Source of the DNA: Peribacillus sp044761665
GTDB lineage: Bacteria; Bacillota; Bacilli; Bacillales; DSM-1321
Assembly: GCF_044761665.1 (NCBI RefSeq)
Contig: NZ_JBIWCW010000010.1
Span: forward strand, 34,723-98,722
Length of the DNA stretch: 64,000 nucleotides
Direction: 5' to 3'
The position numbers were made by a program, and so were the translations under genes. This document shows, one piece after another, positions 35,617-44,054 of this stretch. Numbering within the stretch: the stretch's first letter is position 1; the number at the start of each line of letters is the position of its first letter. The notes beneath the pieces are model-generated. The model saw nothing but the letters and a program-made list of their open reading frames with translations. It did not search any database and was not told the DNA's origin.

Positions 35617-35623
35617 GCTATAA

Positions 35624-35634
35624 AGTATGTCACA
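35624..35634 (-). promoter_or_regulatory. CcpN-type operator box I upstream of the SR1 -35
   Basis: The minus-strand TGTGACATACT fits TRTGHYATAYW at every position. It starts 31 bases from box II, about three helical turns, so both face the same side of the DNA. In B. subtilis two CcpN sites control SR1 in the same layout. Confidence 0.7.
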
Positions 35635-35726
35635 TATAAATTTTTCCACATGTCTTTTCTGGTCCTACCTTTTAATGACACACTTGCTGTTCAATCACCC
35701 TTTAAGATTCCTACCTGGTATCGTTG

Positions 35727-36725
35727 TTATTTTCCCCTGGATAGGAGACCACATATCATGGTTAGAAAAACAGATGTTCCAATCTGAACCGTAGTCTGTC
35801 TTATCGTATCCCGAAGCGGGTCCAAACAAACAATATCAAATGCCTTCACCTTATTATGACCGCCGGCAAGGAATACGGCATCCAACAATTCTTCCGGACG
35901 CATTCCACCTGACGTGGCAGCCGGAACACCTGGGGCATATGCCATATCCAGAACATCCATATCAATCGTCACATAAATCATGTCCACTTCTTTTTCTAGA
36001 GTATTCAATGTATCGCTTACCACATGTTCAAGGCCGCGTTTCCGAGCGAGGCGTAAAGGGACATACCGGACCCCTTTCTTTTTGGCATAATCCAATAAAT
36101 CCTTGGTGTTATAAAATCCATGCAGACCGATATTATGAATATGGTTCCCTTCGACAGTACCTGCTTCAATCAACTGACGCATGGGGGTACCATTGGAAGG
36201 ACCTTGCTCTGACGGATCCCGTAAATCAAAATGGGTATCGAATTGTAAAATGCCTATCTTTTTATCAGGATAGATATGTTTCATCCCTTTCACCAACATG
36301 GCAGTCGTAGAATGATCACCTCCAATTCCCCCGATCAAGGTATTCCGGAATTGATTGTGAACAGTGGCGGATGTTTCCCTAATGAACTGGTGACAAAGAT
36401 CGATGTCTGTTCCATGCATGGCTACGTCACCTAAATCCCAAACCTGCAAGCCCGAGAAATCCATTTCATAATCCATATTATAGGTCGAAAAGCCCTTCCA
36501 TGAACGCCGGAAGTATTCGGGGAACTCCGATGCTCCTGATGGACTGATCGATGACCTTGAAAGTGGGGCCCCAAAAAAGACACAATCAGGTTTCTCCATT
36601 TCTTCCACTGTTTTCAACTCATCGATCGTTCGTATCCATTGGTGGACTTTGGCCGGATGATCGTCAATTGGTGTCTCCTTCCTCCATGTAAAAATTGCCG
36701 GTTGAAGATGCAGGTCATTCAACAA
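35727..36725 (-). CDS. hutG: Formimidoylglutamase
   Basis: The 332-residue arginase-family Mn enzyme splits N-formimino-glutamate to glutamate and formamide, the last step of histidine use. Metal motifs are GGIGGDHSTT, QFDTHFDLRD and TIDMDVLDMAYAPG. The start is one of two adjacent TTG codons (36725 or 36722) behind GGAGG; the second has better spacing. It overlaps the hutI end by 8-11 bases. It is divergent from the better-known B. subtilis HutG, so agmatinase or another ureohydrolase was considered, but the operon context decides. Confidence 0.88.
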   Translation of the reverse strand: MLNDLHLQPAIFTWRKETPIDDHPAKVHQWIRTIDELKTVEEMEKPDCVFFGAPLSRSSISPSGASEFPEYFRRSWKGFSTYNMDYEMDFSGLQVWDLGDVAMHGTDIDLCHQFIRETSATVHNQFRNTLIGGIGGDHSTTAMLVKGMKHIYPDKKIGILQFDTHFDLRDPSEQGPSNGTPMRQLIEAGTVEGNHIHNIGLHGFYNTKDLLDYAKKKGVRYVPLRLARKRGLEHVVSDTLNTLEKEVDMIYVTIDMDVLDMAYAPGVPAATSGGMRPEELLDAVFLAGGHNKVKAFDIVCLDPLRDTIRQTTVQIGTSVFLTMICGLLSRGK

Positions 36726-37992
36726 GCTTCCCTCCTCTCACGACGATTCTCCCTTTTTTAATGACGATGTGAGTGTGATTGACTCCATAAAAGTATTGAA
36801 GTTTCGCAAAATGATTCACGTCAAAGATCGTGATGTCCGCTTTTTTTCCAACTTCGATACTCCCGATTTCCTTTGCGCGGTCGATGGCATGAGCAGCATT
36901 TATCGTAGCGGCCGTTATAACTTCAGCTGGGCTCATCCCCATGTTCATGCAGGCAAGGTTCATCATGAACGGAAGAGAAACCGACGGGGAGGACCCAGGG
37001 TTGCAATCAGTAGAAAGAGCGACAGGTACGCCTAGATTGATCATCTTTCTTGCATCCGCGAACCTTTTCATTAAAAAGTACGCTGTCCCCGGCAGTAAAA
37101 CGGCAACCACGCCTGCTGCCGCCATTTTCTTCATTCCATCATGCGATGCTTCCAGTAAATGGTCTGCGGAAATGGCTCCTATTTCCGAAGCCAGCTCCGC
37201 TCCTTCATACGGCTCGATTTCATCCGCGTGAATTTTAGCCTGCAATCCATGTTTCTTACCCGCTTCCAAGATTTTTTTTGCTTGTTCGGGGGTAAATACG
37301 CCTTTTTCACAAAAAACATCATTAAACTCCGCTAATTTACTTTGTGCAACCGCAGGAATCATTTCTTTAATGATTAATTCAACGAAGCCCTCAGGGTTTT
37401 CTTTAAAATGTGACGGGACGGCGTGGGCACCCATGAAGGTTGAAACAACATCAACCGGATGTTTTTCATGAAGCTCCTTTGCCACTTCAAGTTGTTTTCT
37501 CTCCGTGTTCCAGTCCAGGCCATAGCCGCTTTTCGCTTCGACTGTCGTCACCCCTTGTAACAGAAAACCATTCAACCTTTCCCAGCTCTCTTGAAACAAC
37601 TGCGAGTGGCTTGCTTGTTTTACAGCTTCGGTCGTCGCATAAATTCCCCCTCCATGATTCATGATATCCATGTAAGTGGCACCTTCTAAGCGTTGGTTAA
37701 ATTCTGTTTCCCTACTCCCGGCAAACACTAAGTGTGTATGTGGATCCACCAATCCAGGCGTAACCAATAGGCCAGAGGCATCGATGATATCCGCTTGGGA
37801 CAAACGATCTGTATATTCTTCATGTAAATCACTCGTTTTTCCTACTGCCTGCACGATTCCCTCTTCAAGCCAGACACCTCCATTATCAATGATCTGCAAG
37901 TCAGACATTTCCGCTTTGATCCTGGGGGATTTTATATTTCCAGCAAGCGTAACCAATTGGGATGCATTTTTTATGAAAACGGGTCTATCCAT
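36715..37992 (-). CDS. hutI: Imidazolonepropionase
   Basis: This 425-residue amidohydrolase-fold metalloenzyme opens the imidazolone ring to give formiminoglutamate. Metal and catalytic residues are in DPHTHLVFAGSRETEFNQR, KIHADEIEP, SADHLLEAS and LSTDCNPGSSPS. It starts directly after the hutU stop, so it is translationally linked. Confidence 0.95.
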   Translation of the reverse strand: MDRPVFIKNASQLVTLAGNIKSPRIKAEMSDLQIIDNGGVWLEEGIVQAVGKTSDLHEEYTDRLSQADIIDASGLLVTPGLVDPHTHLVFAGSRETEFNQRLEGATYMDIMNHGGGIYATTEAVKQASHSQLFQESWERLNGFLLQGVTTVEAKSGYGLDWNTERKQLEVAKELHEKHPVDVVSTFMGAHAVPSHFKENPEGFVELIIKEMIPAVAQSKLAEFNDVFCEKGVFTPEQAKKILEAGKKHGLQAKIHADEIEPYEGAELASEIGAISADHLLEASHDGMKKMAAAGVVAVLLPGTAYFLMKRFADARKMINLGVPVALSTDCNPGSSPSVSLPFMMNLACMNMGMSPAEVITAATINAAHAIDRAKEIGSIEVGKKADITIFDVNHFAKLQYFYGVNHTHIVIKKGRIVVRGGKLVE

Positions 37993-39660
37993 CTATTTCT
38001 CTCCCATCATCGGCATATGAACTCCCTTTTCCCTAGCCGTCGTGATTGCCAGTTCGTAACCTGCATCCGCATGCCGCACCACGCCCATACCAGGATCGGA
38101 TGTAAGGACCCGATCTAGCCTTACTTCCGCTTCCTTTGTACCATCCGCCACTATTACCATACCTGCATGAATCGAATAGCCCATCCCCACACCGCCGCCA
38201 TGATGAACCGAAACCCAGCTTGCTCCTCCGACAGCATTGATCAAAGCATTTAAGATTGGCCAATCTGAGACGGCATCACTGCCATCTTTCATCGCTTCCG
38301 TCTCACGGTTAGGCGAGGCAACCGAACCTGCATCCAAATGATCCCTTCCTATGACAATGGGCGCCTTCAATTCCCCATCTGTGACCATTTTATTAATGAT
38401 TTTTCCTAACCGGGCCCTGTCGCCATAACCCAGCCAACAAATTCGGGCAGGAAGGCCTTGGAACTTAATTTTCTCCTGAGCAAGTTTTATCCAGTTGCAT
38501 AGATTTTGATCCCCTTTAAACTCCTCGAGCAATACTGCGTCAATTTTATAAATATCATCGGGGTCGCCTGATAAGGCGGCCCACCTGAACGGGCCCTTTC
38601 CTTCGCAAAAGAGCGGGCGAATATAAGCAGGAACGAACCCTGGAAAGCTAAATGCCTTTTCGACGCCTTCATCTTTAGCCACCTGACGGATGTTATTTCC
38701 ATAATCAAAGGTGATGGCTCCCTTTTCCTGCAGTATCAGCATGGATTTAACGTGGCTGGCAATCGTTTGTTTAGAGAGGGCAACATAAGACTTTGGGTTT
38801 TCTTTTCGAAACCGTTCAGCTTGGGTAACCGTCATTCCTGAAGGGATATAGCCATACAACGGATCATGGGCAGATGTTTGATCCGTTAAAACATCGGGGA
38901 TGAATCCACGTTCAATCATAAGAGGTAAAATGTCGGCTGCATTACCGAGCAGACCAATGGATAACGATTCACCACCCTGCTTTGCTTTTTTTACAACGGC
39001 AATCGCCTCATCGATGTCAGCGGTTTTTCGATCTAGATAGCCGCTTTGTATTCTCCGGTCGATTTTAGCTTCATCTACTTCAATGGCGAGACAGATCCCT
39101 TGGTTCATGGTAACCGCTAAAGGCTGGGCTCCCCCCATTCCACCAAGGCCGGACGTCAAGGTGATGGTCTGTTTTAATGACCCTTGGAAATGTTGCCTGG
39201 CAAGCTCCGAGAATGTTTCGTACGTTCCCTGAATGATTCCCTGGCTGCCTATATAAATCCAGCTACCGGCGGTCATTTGTCCGTACATCATCAATCCTTT
39301 TTTGTCGAGTTCATGAAAGTGATTCCAATTGGCCCAGGCCGGGACCAGGTTGGAATTGGCTAGCAAAACTCGAGGCGCATCAGGATGTGTTTTGAAAACG
39401 GCTACAGGTTTTCCAGATTGAATCAACAAAGTCTCTTCTGATTCCAATTCATGTAGGGTCTTCATGATGATGTCATAACTTTCCCAATTCCGTGCCGCCT
39501 TGCCAATCCCACCGTATACAACAAGTTCTTCAGGATTCTCGGCTACTTGTGGATCCAGATTATTCATCAACATCCTAATCGCCGCTTCTTGAATCCAGCC
39601 TTTTGCATGTAACGTAGAGCCTTTGTAATTCACGATTTCCCTTCTTCCCTTTGCCACCAT
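37993..39660 (-). CDS. hutU: Urocanate hydratase
   Basis: This 555-residue urocanase uses tightly bound NAD+ to hydrate urocanate to imidazolonepropionate. Signatures include TLTSGLGGMGGAQPLAV, the active Cys region ARICWLGYGDRARLG, and HHGGGVGMGYSIHAGMVI near the C-terminus. It starts 18 bases after hutH. The length is typical. Confidence 0.96.
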   Translation of the reverse strand: MVAKGRREIVNYKGSTLHAKGWIQEAAIRMLMNNLDPQVAENPEELVVYGGIGKAARNWESYDIIMKTLHELESEETLLIQSGKPVAVFKTHPDAPRVLLANSNLVPAWANWNHFHELDKKGLMMYGQMTAGSWIYIGSQGIIQGTYETFSELARQHFQGSLKQTITLTSGLGGMGGAQPLAVTMNQGICLAIEVDEAKIDRRIQSGYLDRKTADIDEAIAVVKKAKQGGESLSIGLLGNAADILPLMIERGFIPDVLTDQTSAHDPLYGYIPSGMTVTQAERFRKENPKSYVALSKQTIASHVKSMLILQEKGAITFDYGNNIRQVAKDEGVEKAFSFPGFVPAYIRPLFCEGKGPFRWAALSGDPDDIYKIDAVLLEEFKGDQNLCNWIKLAQEKIKFQGLPARICWLGYGDRARLGKIINKMVTDGELKAPIVIGRDHLDAGSVASPNRETEAMKDGSDAVSDWPILNALINAVGGASWVSVHHGGGVGMGYSIHAGMVIVADGTKEAEVRLDRVLTSDPGMGVVRHADAGYELAITTAREKGVHMPMMGEK

Positions 39661-39678
39661 ACCCTCTTCACCCCTTAT

Positions 39679-41184
39679 TTACATCTCTTCCAGACATAGT
39701 TCCGTAAAGTCATAATTTTTCAACCATGAAGCACATGCTTCTATATCAGTTGAAAACATTCGGTCCGACTTAATGGTCGGTACGATTTCCCTGGCCTTTT
39801 CATAAAATTGAAAAGTCTTCGCACTCATATATTCTGTACCCCTGTATTCAACGCCCTGCATCGCCGTGATGCATTCTATCGCCAACACCTTCCAAGTGTT
39901 TTGGATTATTTCATAAGCGTGTCTAGCAGCAATGGTCCCCATGCTCACATGATCCTCTTGATTAGCTGATGAGGGAATGGAATCGACACTAGCAGGATGG
40001 GCCAGAGTCTTATTTTCGGAGACGAGTGAAGCTGCACAATATTGCATGATCATGGCACCGGATTGCAGTCCAGGTCTTGGGCTTAAGAAGGGCGGTAAAT
40101 CATTCAATTGCGGGTTAACGAGCCGTTCAATCCTTCTTTCCGAAATATTAGCTAGTTCCGCAATGCCCATCTTCAAGAAATCCATGGCAAAAGCAATCGG
40201 CTGCCCATGAAAGTTCCCCCCTGAAATCACCTGTTCACTCTCCTCAAAAATAAGTGGATTATCAGTGGCAGCATTCATTTCAATTTCAAGCTTTTCTTTT
40301 ACATATCCGATCACCTGCCAGGAGGCTCCAAGGACCTGGGGGATGCACCGAAGCGAATAGGCATCTTGCACCCGAATCTCCCCTTGCCGGGTGGTAAGCC
40401 TGCTTCCTTCTAGCCAATTCCTCATTCTCTTGGCAACAGCAATCTGTTCTGGGTATCCTCTCGCTAGGTGAACCCTCTCATCAAACGTGTCTGTGATCCC
40501 ATTTAAAGCCTCGACAGTCATGGCCGCAATAGCTTCAGACAGCCATCCGATTTTTTCCGCTTCCAGAAAAGCTACCACCCCCATCGCCGTCATTGCTTGC
40601 GTACCGTTAATAAGAGCCAGGCCTTCTTTTGCCTCCAGCTCGATTGGCGAAATGCCTTCCTGTTTCATGGCATCGGAGGCTTTCATATGTTTTCCTCTGT
40701 GAACGACTTCTCCCTCACCCACTAACACAAGTGCTAAATGCGAGAGCGGCGCTAAATCCCCGCTTGCCCCGAGAGATCCCTGCTGAGGGATAACGGGATG
40801 TATCTCTGCATTTAAAAGGGCTATTAAGCTAGAGACGACTTCAAGCCTTACACCAGAAAATCCTTTAGCTAGAGCATTGGCCCGAAGTAAGATCATTGCC
40901 CTGGAGACACTTTCAGGAAATGGGCTCCCGACTCCACAAGCATGTGAGTGAATAAGGTTGTGTTGCAGTTCTTTTACATCTTCGGTATCGATATATACAT
41001 CACTGAATTTTCCAAACCCAGTCGTGATTCCATACACTACGCGTTTATCCAAGACAATTTTTTCAACTACTTTTCTACTATTCAACACTTTTTTCGAAGC
41101 ATTTTGGGAGAGGGTGACCTTTTCCTTCTCAAATATGACCTTTTTTGATAGATGTAACGTTAAATCTTCACCTGTAAGAATCAT
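39679..41184 (-). CDS. hutH: Histidine ammonia-lyase
   Basis: This 501-residue enzyme deaminates histidine to urocanate, the first step of histidine catabolism. The electrophilic MIO cofactor forms from the Ala-Ser-Gly in GSLGASGDLAPLSH. Other conserved parts are VYGITTGFGKFSD, ALINGTQAM and QDAYSLRCIPQV. The ATG at 41184 has an AAAGGGG ribosome site eight bases upstream, and that site can be hidden in a leader hairpin. No hutP precedes it, unlike B. subtilis. Confidence 0.96.
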   Translation of the reverse strand: MILTGEDLTLHLSKKVIFEKEKVTLSQNASKKVLNSRKVVEKIVLDKRVVYGITTGFGKFSDVYIDTEDVKELQHNLIHSHACGVGSPFPESVSRAMILLRANALAKGFSGVRLEVVSSLIALLNAEIHPVIPQQGSLGASGDLAPLSHLALVLVGEGEVVHRGKHMKASDAMKQEGISPIELEAKEGLALINGTQAMTAMGVVAFLEAEKIGWLSEAIAAMTVEALNGITDTFDERVHLARGYPEQIAVAKRMRNWLEGSRLTTRQGEIRVQDAYSLRCIPQVLGASWQVIGYVKEKLEIEMNAATDNPLIFEESEQVISGGNFHGQPIAFAMDFLKMGIAELANISERRIERLVNPQLNDLPPFLSPRPGLQSGAMIMQYCAASLVSENKTLAHPASVDSIPSSANQEDHVSMGTIAARHAYEIIQNTWKVLAIECITAMQGVEYRGTEYMSAKTFQFYEKAREIVPTIKSDRMFSTDIEACASWLKNYDFTELCLEEM

Positions 41185-41320
41185 ACCCTACACCCCTTTA
41201 ATATAGTAAAGGGGCTGTATCACTTTAAATAAAGCGATACAGCCCCTTTTTTTGTAGCAACTGAATTGAATCCATACAATGTATAATCATGTTCATTTCA
41301 CTCCTCACAGAGTTTTAACT
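41185..41320 (-). promoter_or_regulatory. hut operon leader with two mutually exclusive hairpins
   Basis: Hairpin H1 (41208-41249) has 14-base arms, GATACAGCCCCTTT and its complement, plus a small inner CTTT/AAAG stem. Hairpin H2 (41193-41214) pairs the H1 3' arm on the mRNA (CCCCTTTA) with TAAAGGGG, which is the hutH Shine-Dalgarno; its stem is a perfect 8 bp with a 6-base loop. H1 and H2 share the CCCCTTT segment and cannot coexist. An upstream reading frame (41296-41225) ends in the H1 loop. This is the layout expected of translation-controlled regulation. On the plus strand H1 is followed by seven T and could act as a terminator instead. Confidence 0.65.
41225..41296 (-). CDS. Putative 23-residue hut leader peptide
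   Basis: ATG at 41296 follows GAGGAG by four bases (a second ATG at 41290 has a spacing of ten). The frame encodes a 23-residue peptide starting MNMIIHCMDSIQ and ending KKGLYRFI. It contains one His (codon 6) and one Cys (codon 7). Its stop TAA lies in the H1 loop, so a translating ribosome would melt the H1 5' arm. It could be chance in AT-rich DNA; no homologue is known to me. Confidence 0.45.
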   Translation of the reverse strand: MNMIIHCMDSIQLLQKKGLYRFI

Positions 41321-41326
41321 GATTAA

Positions 41327-41356
41327 ATTTTACAAATAAAGGAAGCTTATTGTCAA
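41327..41356 (-). promoter_or_regulatory. Sigma-A promoter of the hut operon
   Basis: The minus strand has a perfect TTGACA (41356-41351), an 18-base spacer, and TAAAAT (41332-41327). The predicted start near 41320 gives a leader of about 136 bases. Confidence 0.72.
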
Positions 41357-41509
41357 CTTATTTTTTACATATTTTACCTAAAAATATTACTTGACTCAAA
41401 AATAGGATGAAGGAATTATCCCAATTCAATTACATATAGATAGGTATATCAAACATACAAATAATGTTAATATATATTAAGAAGATACCAAGGAAAAGGA
41501 GGATGAATG

Positions 41510-41944
41510 ATGATTGAGAACGCCTATATCAAACTAGTCCCAGCGTCCGTGAAAACTAATATCACGATAGAGGATGTGAAGGAATTACTCATCTATTATC
41601 AAATGGTCACCTCAAAGACAGGAAAACAGTTGGACTGGGACTATGAGAAAAAAGCCTTTCCATATGATATGAAAGAGCCTGAGAAAATGAAAGATAAAAT
41701 GATTTACTTACAATCCAATGACGACCGCTATCATATGATTTTAATTGGGGTCGACCAGGAAATCATTCAAGATGAAGAGGGTATGGAACGAATACAATCT
41801 TACATCCAGTTTACCCTCCCAGAAACCGCAACATTCGGCGATAAAGGAAAGGCAAATGAGCTTTGTAAATTCCTCGCAAAAAAGTTACAAGGGCAACTTC
41901 ACCTCTTTAATAAACGTGTCATATATTATTATCCCAGAAAATAA
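41510..41944 (+). CDS. DUF1885-like protein of unknown function
   Basis: The protein has 144 residues from the ATG at 41510, seven bases after AAAAGGAGG (another ATG three bases earlier is possible). It contains NAYIKLVPASV, LLIYYQMVTSKTGKQLDWDY and a C-terminal KFLAKKLQGQLHLFNKRVIY. These recall the DUF1885 family of Bacillaceae, known only structurally; I hold this at moderate confidence. There is no signal or membrane segment. The gene diverges from the hut operon. Confidence 0.65.
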   Translation: MIENAYIKLVPASVKTNITIEDVKELLIYYQMVTSKTGKQLDWDYEKKAFPYDMKEPEKMKDKMIYLQSNDDRYHMILIGVDQEIIQDEEGMERIQSYIQFTLPETATFGDKGKANELCKFLAKKLQGQLHLFNKRVIYYYPRK

Positions 41945-42277
41945 AAAAAATCAATGTAAACTGAATCATCCCCAAAAAAGTAAAAATCGACTGAGTTCAC
42001 ACTAAAAATATGCCTCCGATTTGGAATAAACACGCAGAACATAGCCTGAAGAAAAGATTCGTATTTTAGACAGCACTTTAACATATCCATTATGTATTAG
42101 TTGGTCAAACTTCTTATAGATAGTGAACATGAGCATGATCTATGAAAGCCCCTCGTAAGCATTCCATGAGGGCTTTTTCTTTTGTTTTCATTTAAATTGA
42201 GTCATGGTTATTGACCTATTAAGCGATTTAATTTAATGTTGATGTTTGTATGTGTTGTATTGTTAGGAGGAATTGGC
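41945..42277. other. Intergenic region with one terminator
   Basis: About 330 bases contain no convincing gene. Apart from the terminator at 42144-42180 I see only AT-rich sequence, including the upstream region of the small membrane protein gene. Confidence 0.5.
42144..42180 (+). terminator. Terminator-like hairpin
   Basis: GAAAGCCCCTC (42144-42154) pairs with GAGGGCTTTT (42168-42177) with one unpaired C, and T residues follow. Confidence 0.7.
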
Positions 42278-42526
42278 TTGAAAATATTAATCACGCTTAT
42301 TATATCTTTTTGGGTTCCTGGTGGTGGACATTTATTCCTAAGTTTACACCCTAGTTGGGAATGGTCATCAAGAGACAGAAAGTTATTTAAAAGAGCAATA
42401 TATTTTGCTTTAGCTTATCTAGTCTCTTGCTTACTTGCTTTTGTTTCCATAGGGTTTATTCTTGCCCCAATCGTGATAATATTGGCAATGATAGACAGCT
42501 ATAGGCAAGCAAAGAAGATATTATGA
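42278..42526 (+). CDS. Small two-helix membrane protein, unknown
   Basis: The protein has 82 residues from the TTG at 42278, seven bases after AGGAGG; the longer frame from 42236 has no ribosome site. It begins MKILITLIISFWVPGGGHLF, with a helix at about 1-19 and a second at about 44-72, separated by a charged loop (WEWSSRDRKLFKRA). It ends in a basic tail. The V-P-G-G-G-H-x-F motif resembles small TM2-like Bacillus membrane proteins, but I cannot name the family. Confidence 0.6.
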   Translation: MKILITLIISFWVPGGGHLFLSLHPSWEWSSRDRKLFKRAIYFALAYLVSCLLAFVSIGFILAPIVIILAMIDSYRQAKKIL

Positions 42527-42560
42527 ATGGCACAGTCCGAATATATTGATTTCAGTTTCA

Positions 42561-42597
42561 AAAAGGCATTCGGAATGATTCCATCCGAATGCCTTTT
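42561..42597. terminator. Terminator after the small membrane protein gene
   Basis: A perfect 14-bp inverted repeat AAAAGGCATTCGGA / TCCGAATGCCTTTT has a 9-base loop and works on both strands. It separates convergent genes. Confidence 0.88.
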
Positions 42598-42680
42598 ATA
42601 ATGAAGTGCTAACCTTGGGGCTGTTAAAAGGACTTTAGAAAAGTCCAACTGTTTTACTAGTTTACTTAGTAACCAGCTCC

Positions 42681-43508
42681 TTATGCAGGAGTTTCTATTA
42701 ATCTAGGATCAAGAAACTTATAACCTTTCTTTTGAAAACCCATTACAATATCTTCAATCGCTTCACTCGTCCATTTCCGATCATGCATCAATAAATTTGC
42801 ACCATTCGATAAGTATTCGCTATTTAACATGATATTGACTAAAGCTTTTTTGTTTTGGTATTCTTTTTCCCAATCGTACCCATAGGTCCAGTTCATAACC
42901 AGCATTTTTTCTTTTTCTGCCATCTCTTTTGAATAATCGGTATTAGCTCCAAAAGGTGCCCTTATAAATTTAGGGCGTTCCCCAACAATTTCTTCCACTA
43001 AGTCATTCAATTTAACTATTTCCTTTTTTTGCACTTCTTCCGTCTGTTCTTTCAAGTTAACGTGAGAATACGTATGGTTTCCGATAAAAAAGCCCATATC
43101 ATGAATCTCTTTTAATATTTTCTTCTTTTCACCATCCGTTTCAATAAAATGGCCATTGACGAAAAATATCGCTGGCACATGAAGCTTATGAAGTGTTTTA
43201 GCAATTTCAAGCGAGTATTTATCAGGTGCATCATCAAACGTCAATAGAACGACCTTCTCATCAGCATCCTTTATAGGCTCAAATGACCAATTCGCTTTAT
43301 TCAACCGATACTGCGCTGGAACATTGGCTTCTTCTACCTTCTCGCTTTCATGGGTTGCCTCCATATTTACATTTTTCTCTTCCTTTTGTTCGCTTTGAAT
43401 GTCGCTCGTCGTTTCGACACTCTTTTTGGAAGTGTCTAAATCCGTGTCATTACACCCTATTAATAAGAATGAAATCATTGCAAACACATATAAAGTTTTG
43501 TTAAACAT
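42681..43508 (-). CDS. Polysaccharide deacetylase lipoprotein
   Basis: The 275-residue protein has a lipoprotein signal ending LLIGC (Cys19), a Glu/Lys-rich linker (about 20-70) and a NodB-type carbohydrate esterase 4 domain. Catalytic motifs are TFDDAPD (Asp base and metal Asp), HTYSHVN (two His ligands) and RAPFGAN. The domain likely deacetylates cell-wall or capsular N-acetyl sugars outside the membrane. Whether the target is peptidoglycan cannot be read. It is close to the pdh operon but separate from it. Confidence 0.88.
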   Translation of the reverse strand: MFNKTLYVFAMISFLLIGCNDTDLDTSKKSVETTSDIQSEQKEEKNVNMEATHESEKVEEANVPAQYRLNKANWSFEPIKDADEKVVLLTFDDAPDKYSLEIAKTLHKLHVPAIFFVNGHFIETDGEKKKILKEIHDMGFFIGNHTYSHVNLKEQTEEVQKKEIVKLNDLVEEIVGERPKFIRAPFGANTDYSKEMAEKEKMLVMNWTYGYDWEKEYQNKKALVNIMLNSEYLSNGANLLMHDRKWTSEAIEDIVMGFQKKGYKFLDPRLIETPA

Positions 43509-43548
43509 AGCTCCTCCATTGGTATAAGTGGCGTTTGAGCTTCGTTAT

Positions 43549-43797
43549 TCAATAAACAGGTACTAACGTTTCTAAAAGGATTTGCAATACACCATAGCAC
43601 AGTAGACTTATTACAGTGACCAGCAGTGTCCTTTTATTGGATTTCAGTATCATTTTTCCGATATAAATGGCTAAATAAGAAAAGACCAAAAACATAAATA
43701 CTTTAAAAACAAAACGATCATTTGCAGACAGCCATTCCACCACCGTATATCCGCTCCAAACGATTAGTTGAAAAAGGATGACAAGATAATCTTTCAA
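43549..43797 (-). CDS. Small membrane protein, unknown
   Basis: The protein has 82 residues from the TTG at 43797, six bases after GGGGTG; a GTG nine bases upstream overlaps that site. It has three hydrophobic helices (about residues 4-22, 28-46, 53-76). I do not recognise the family. It lies 40 bases upstream of the deacetylase lipoprotein gene on the same strand, so the two may form an operon. Confidence 0.6.
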   Translation of the reverse strand: MKDYLVILFQLIVWSGYTVVEWLSANDRFVFKVFMFLVFSYLAIYIGKMILKSNKRTLLVTVISLLCYGVLQILLETLVPVY

Positions 43798-44005
43798 GTG
43801 ATCCACCCCATTTAAAATGAACAGTCTGCCGTTACCATATTCTCGACAAACTTCCTTCTTCTTAAGTCACGAGCTCTTGCTATTTTTTATCCTATTTCGC
43901 ATGTTTCAAACCTTTTCCTGAAAAAAAGTAAGTCCTCTTAATAACATATGCCCATTTTCCCTTTTCATTAAAAAATTTCAATTTAGTCAGCATTATGTTG
44001 AAACG

Positions 44006-44046
44006 AAAAAAGCACACTGTCCCAGATTTGGGAAGTGTGCTTTTTT
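44006..44046 (-). terminator. Terminator of the pdh operon
   Basis: AAAAAAGCACACT (44006-44018) and AGTGTGCTTTTTT (44034-44046) form a 13-bp stem, extended inside by TCCC/GGGA. Strong T-tracts are present on both strands. Confidence 0.92.
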
Positions 44047-44054
44047 AAGACTAA

